Source of the DNA: Caulobacter sp. B11
GTDB lineage: Bacteria > Pseudomonadota > Alphaproteobacteria > Caulobacterales > Caulobacteraceae
DNA: 6,953 nucleotides
Assembly: GCF_002737765.1 (NCBI RefSeq)
Contig: NZ_PEGG01000142.1
Location: forward strand, 1 to 6,953
Direction of reading: 5' to 3'
Shown: positions 6,437 to 6,953 of the stretch, piece after piece
How positions within the stretch are numbered: position 1 is the stretch's first letter
Layout: each line of letters starts with the position of its first letter
Program-made: the position numbers and the translations under genes
The notes under the pieces: generated by a model
Seen by the model: only the letters and a program-made list of their open reading frames with translations
Told to the model about the DNA's origin: nothing
The model's database searches: none

Positions 6437-6452
6437 CCCACAGGCTTGTGGG
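6437..6452. other. Short perfect hairpin in the right-hand intergenic region
   Basis: CCCACA-GGCT-TGTGGG, a 6-bp stem with a tetraloop. It lies in the 287-base region between the divergent small gene and the lipoprotein gene. It may be part of the palindrome-rich control region that follows; no T-run is present on either side. Confidence 0.35.
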
Positions 6453-6480
6453 CGCTGTGCGGCGAGGGGTTTTCCCGGGT

Positions 6481-6506
6481 GGAGCGCGCTCCGCGACAAG
6501 CTTGTC
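6481..6506. promoter_or_regulatory. Two adjacent perfect 12-bp palindromes, candidate operators
   Basis: GGAGCGCGCTCC (6481-6492) and GACAAGCTTGTC (6495-6506) are each perfect palindromes, 2 bases apart (centre to centre 14 bases). The second directly touches the TTGACG box at 6507. This arrangement is what a dimeric repressor or activator site next to a -35 element would look like; the regulator is unknown. Confidence 0.45.
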
Positions 6507-6562
6507 TTGACGTCGGCGTCGCTTGCACGCGCAATCGCGAACCTTGTGGTGACGTCCGGCGT
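6501..6562 (+). repeat. Direct repeat at 42-bp spacing upstream of the lipoprotein gene
   Basis: CTTGTCTTGACGTCGGCGT (6501-6519) recurs as CTTGTGGTGACGTCCGGCGT (6543-6562). The two copies agree except for two substitutions and one added C. Their starts are exactly 42 bases apart, close to four turns of B-DNA, so bound proteins would sit on the same helix face. The first copy contains the candidate -35 box. Confidence 0.45.
6507..6536 (+). promoter_or_regulatory. Candidate housekeeping promoter of the lipoprotein gene
   Basis: TTGACG (6507-6512) is a full match to the alphaproteobacterial -35 box. GCGCAATC (6529-6536) matches six of eight positions of the Caulobacter -10 consensus GCTANAWC; the spacing is a little longer than typical. 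It lies 65 bases before the ATG at 6601. Confidence 0.4.
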
Positions 6563-6600
6563 TCAACCGGCTGCCGACAGGTCGAGGGAAGAAACACGCC

Positions 6601-6953
6601 ATGCCTACGCCACGCCACCACGGCCCTGCTGGTCGTCCCCATGCTGCTCATGCTCGTCGGCTGCGGCGCGGGACCCTCCCTGCCACCCGAGCAAGGCTTC
6701 GGCGCGAACCCCACCCTGCCCGAGCCGCGCAAGGGCTTCCTGCCCGTGGTCAAGATCGCGCCGGCGGTGCGCTGGGCCCCGGCCAAACCCCCAAGGCCGC
6801 GCCTGGCTTCGCCGCCGTCACAGCCCTGGCCGCCGGCCTCGACCATCCCCGCTGGATCCATGTGTGTGCCCAATGGCGACGTGCTGGTCGCCGAAACCAA
6901 CGCCCCGCCCAAGCCCGAGGACAGCAAGGGCCTTAAGGGTTGGTTCGAAAAAG
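6601..6953 (+). pseudogene. PQQ/sorbosone-dehydrogenase-type lipoprotein, 5' part, apparent frameshifts
   Basis: The protein continues past the right edge. I recognise a sorbosone-dehydrogenase family N-terminus, a periplasmic PQQ-type beta-propeller sugar dehydrogenase. ATG 6601 is preceded by GAGGGA at a fair distance. Just after it the frame shifts by one extra base (between about 6604 and 6622), giving LRHATTALLVVPMLLMLVGC: a short n-region, hydrophobic core and lipobox LVGC with the lipidated Cys at 6662-6664. Then GAGPSLPPEQGFGANPTLPE and VVKIAPAVRWAP follow. A base is missing in the GGGCCCCGG run (6774-6782), moving to GQTPKAAPGFAAVTALAAG and LDHPRWIHV; an extra base in TGTGTGTG (6861-6868) then leads to VPNGDVLVAETNAPPKPED and KGLKGWFEK. 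PQQ-binding residues lie beyond the window. Alternatively the frame open from ATG 6407 contains the lipoprotein signal, but its first 65 residues have no protein character. Confidence 0.7.

Noticed and set aside
6407..6600. Upstream part of the frame starting at ATG 6407 (AAGGA nearby) leading into the lipoprotein signal
   Set aside because: The 65 residues before the signal peptide are Cys/Arg-rich without protein character and cover the palindromes and promoter; a lipoprotein signal must be near the N-terminus, so ATG 6601 is the better start.

Overview
The window is GC-rich DNA from an alphaproteobacterium, most likely a member of the Caulobacterales (Caulobacter or Phenylobacterium type). 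That placement is an inference from the gene order cobA - DUF2849 - cysI, the style of the proteins (an orphan HPt protein, a sorbosone-dehydrogenase-like lipoprotein) and the codon use. I could not run a search.

Layout. Positions 1-1327 (minus strand) hold the start of a siroheme-dependent sulfite assimilation operon: a uroporphyrinogen-III C-methyltransferase (makes siroheme precursor), a small DUF2849 protein, and the first 31 codons of the nitrite/sulfite reductase cysI, which runs off the left edge. A facing pair of REP-type palindromes (476-532) sits at the 3' end of the methyltransferase and encodes its last residues. A divergent region (1328-1543) with a long dyad symmetry separates this from a GcvA-like LysR regulator (1544-2489, plus), followed after 6 bases by a small AroQ-type chorismate mutase (2496-2825). 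Next is an AlgX/AlgJ-like SGNH protein (2993-3919, plus), convergent with a single-domain histidine phosphotransferase (3940-4278, minus). A tRNA-Lys(CTT) gene lies at 4360-4435 (plus). A thiolase (4658-5896, minus) follows. Upstream of the thiolase, on the same strand, is a small protein of unknown function (5951-6313) that can be read only if three one-base deletions are assumed. The right edge carries the 5' part of a PQQ/sorbosone-dehydrogenase-type lipoprotein (from 6601, plus), preceded by a palindrome-rich promoter region.

The main oddity is the number of reading-frame breaks. The methyltransferase, the LysR regulator, the small hypothetical gene and the sorbosone-dehydrogenase-like gene need about nine indels in total to be read, while the five CDSs in or near the middle (chorismate mutase, AlgX-like, HPt, thiolase) and DUF2849 are clean. 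The breaks fall at about 715-1650 and 6237-6865; nothing between 1650 and 6230 is broken. In all four genes the protein resumes at once in another frame with family motifs intact. This looks more like indel errors near the ends of a draft contig than gene decay, but the sequence alone cannot decide.

I see no CRISPR array, transposase, phage gene or obvious new defence or biosynthetic system. The least ordinary items are the regulatory DNA before the right-hand gene (two touching 12-bp palindromes, a TTGACG box and a 42-bp-spaced direct repeat), the REP pair inside the methyltransferase end, the dyad between cobA and lysR, and an AlgX-like protein with Asn in place of the usual catalytic Asp.
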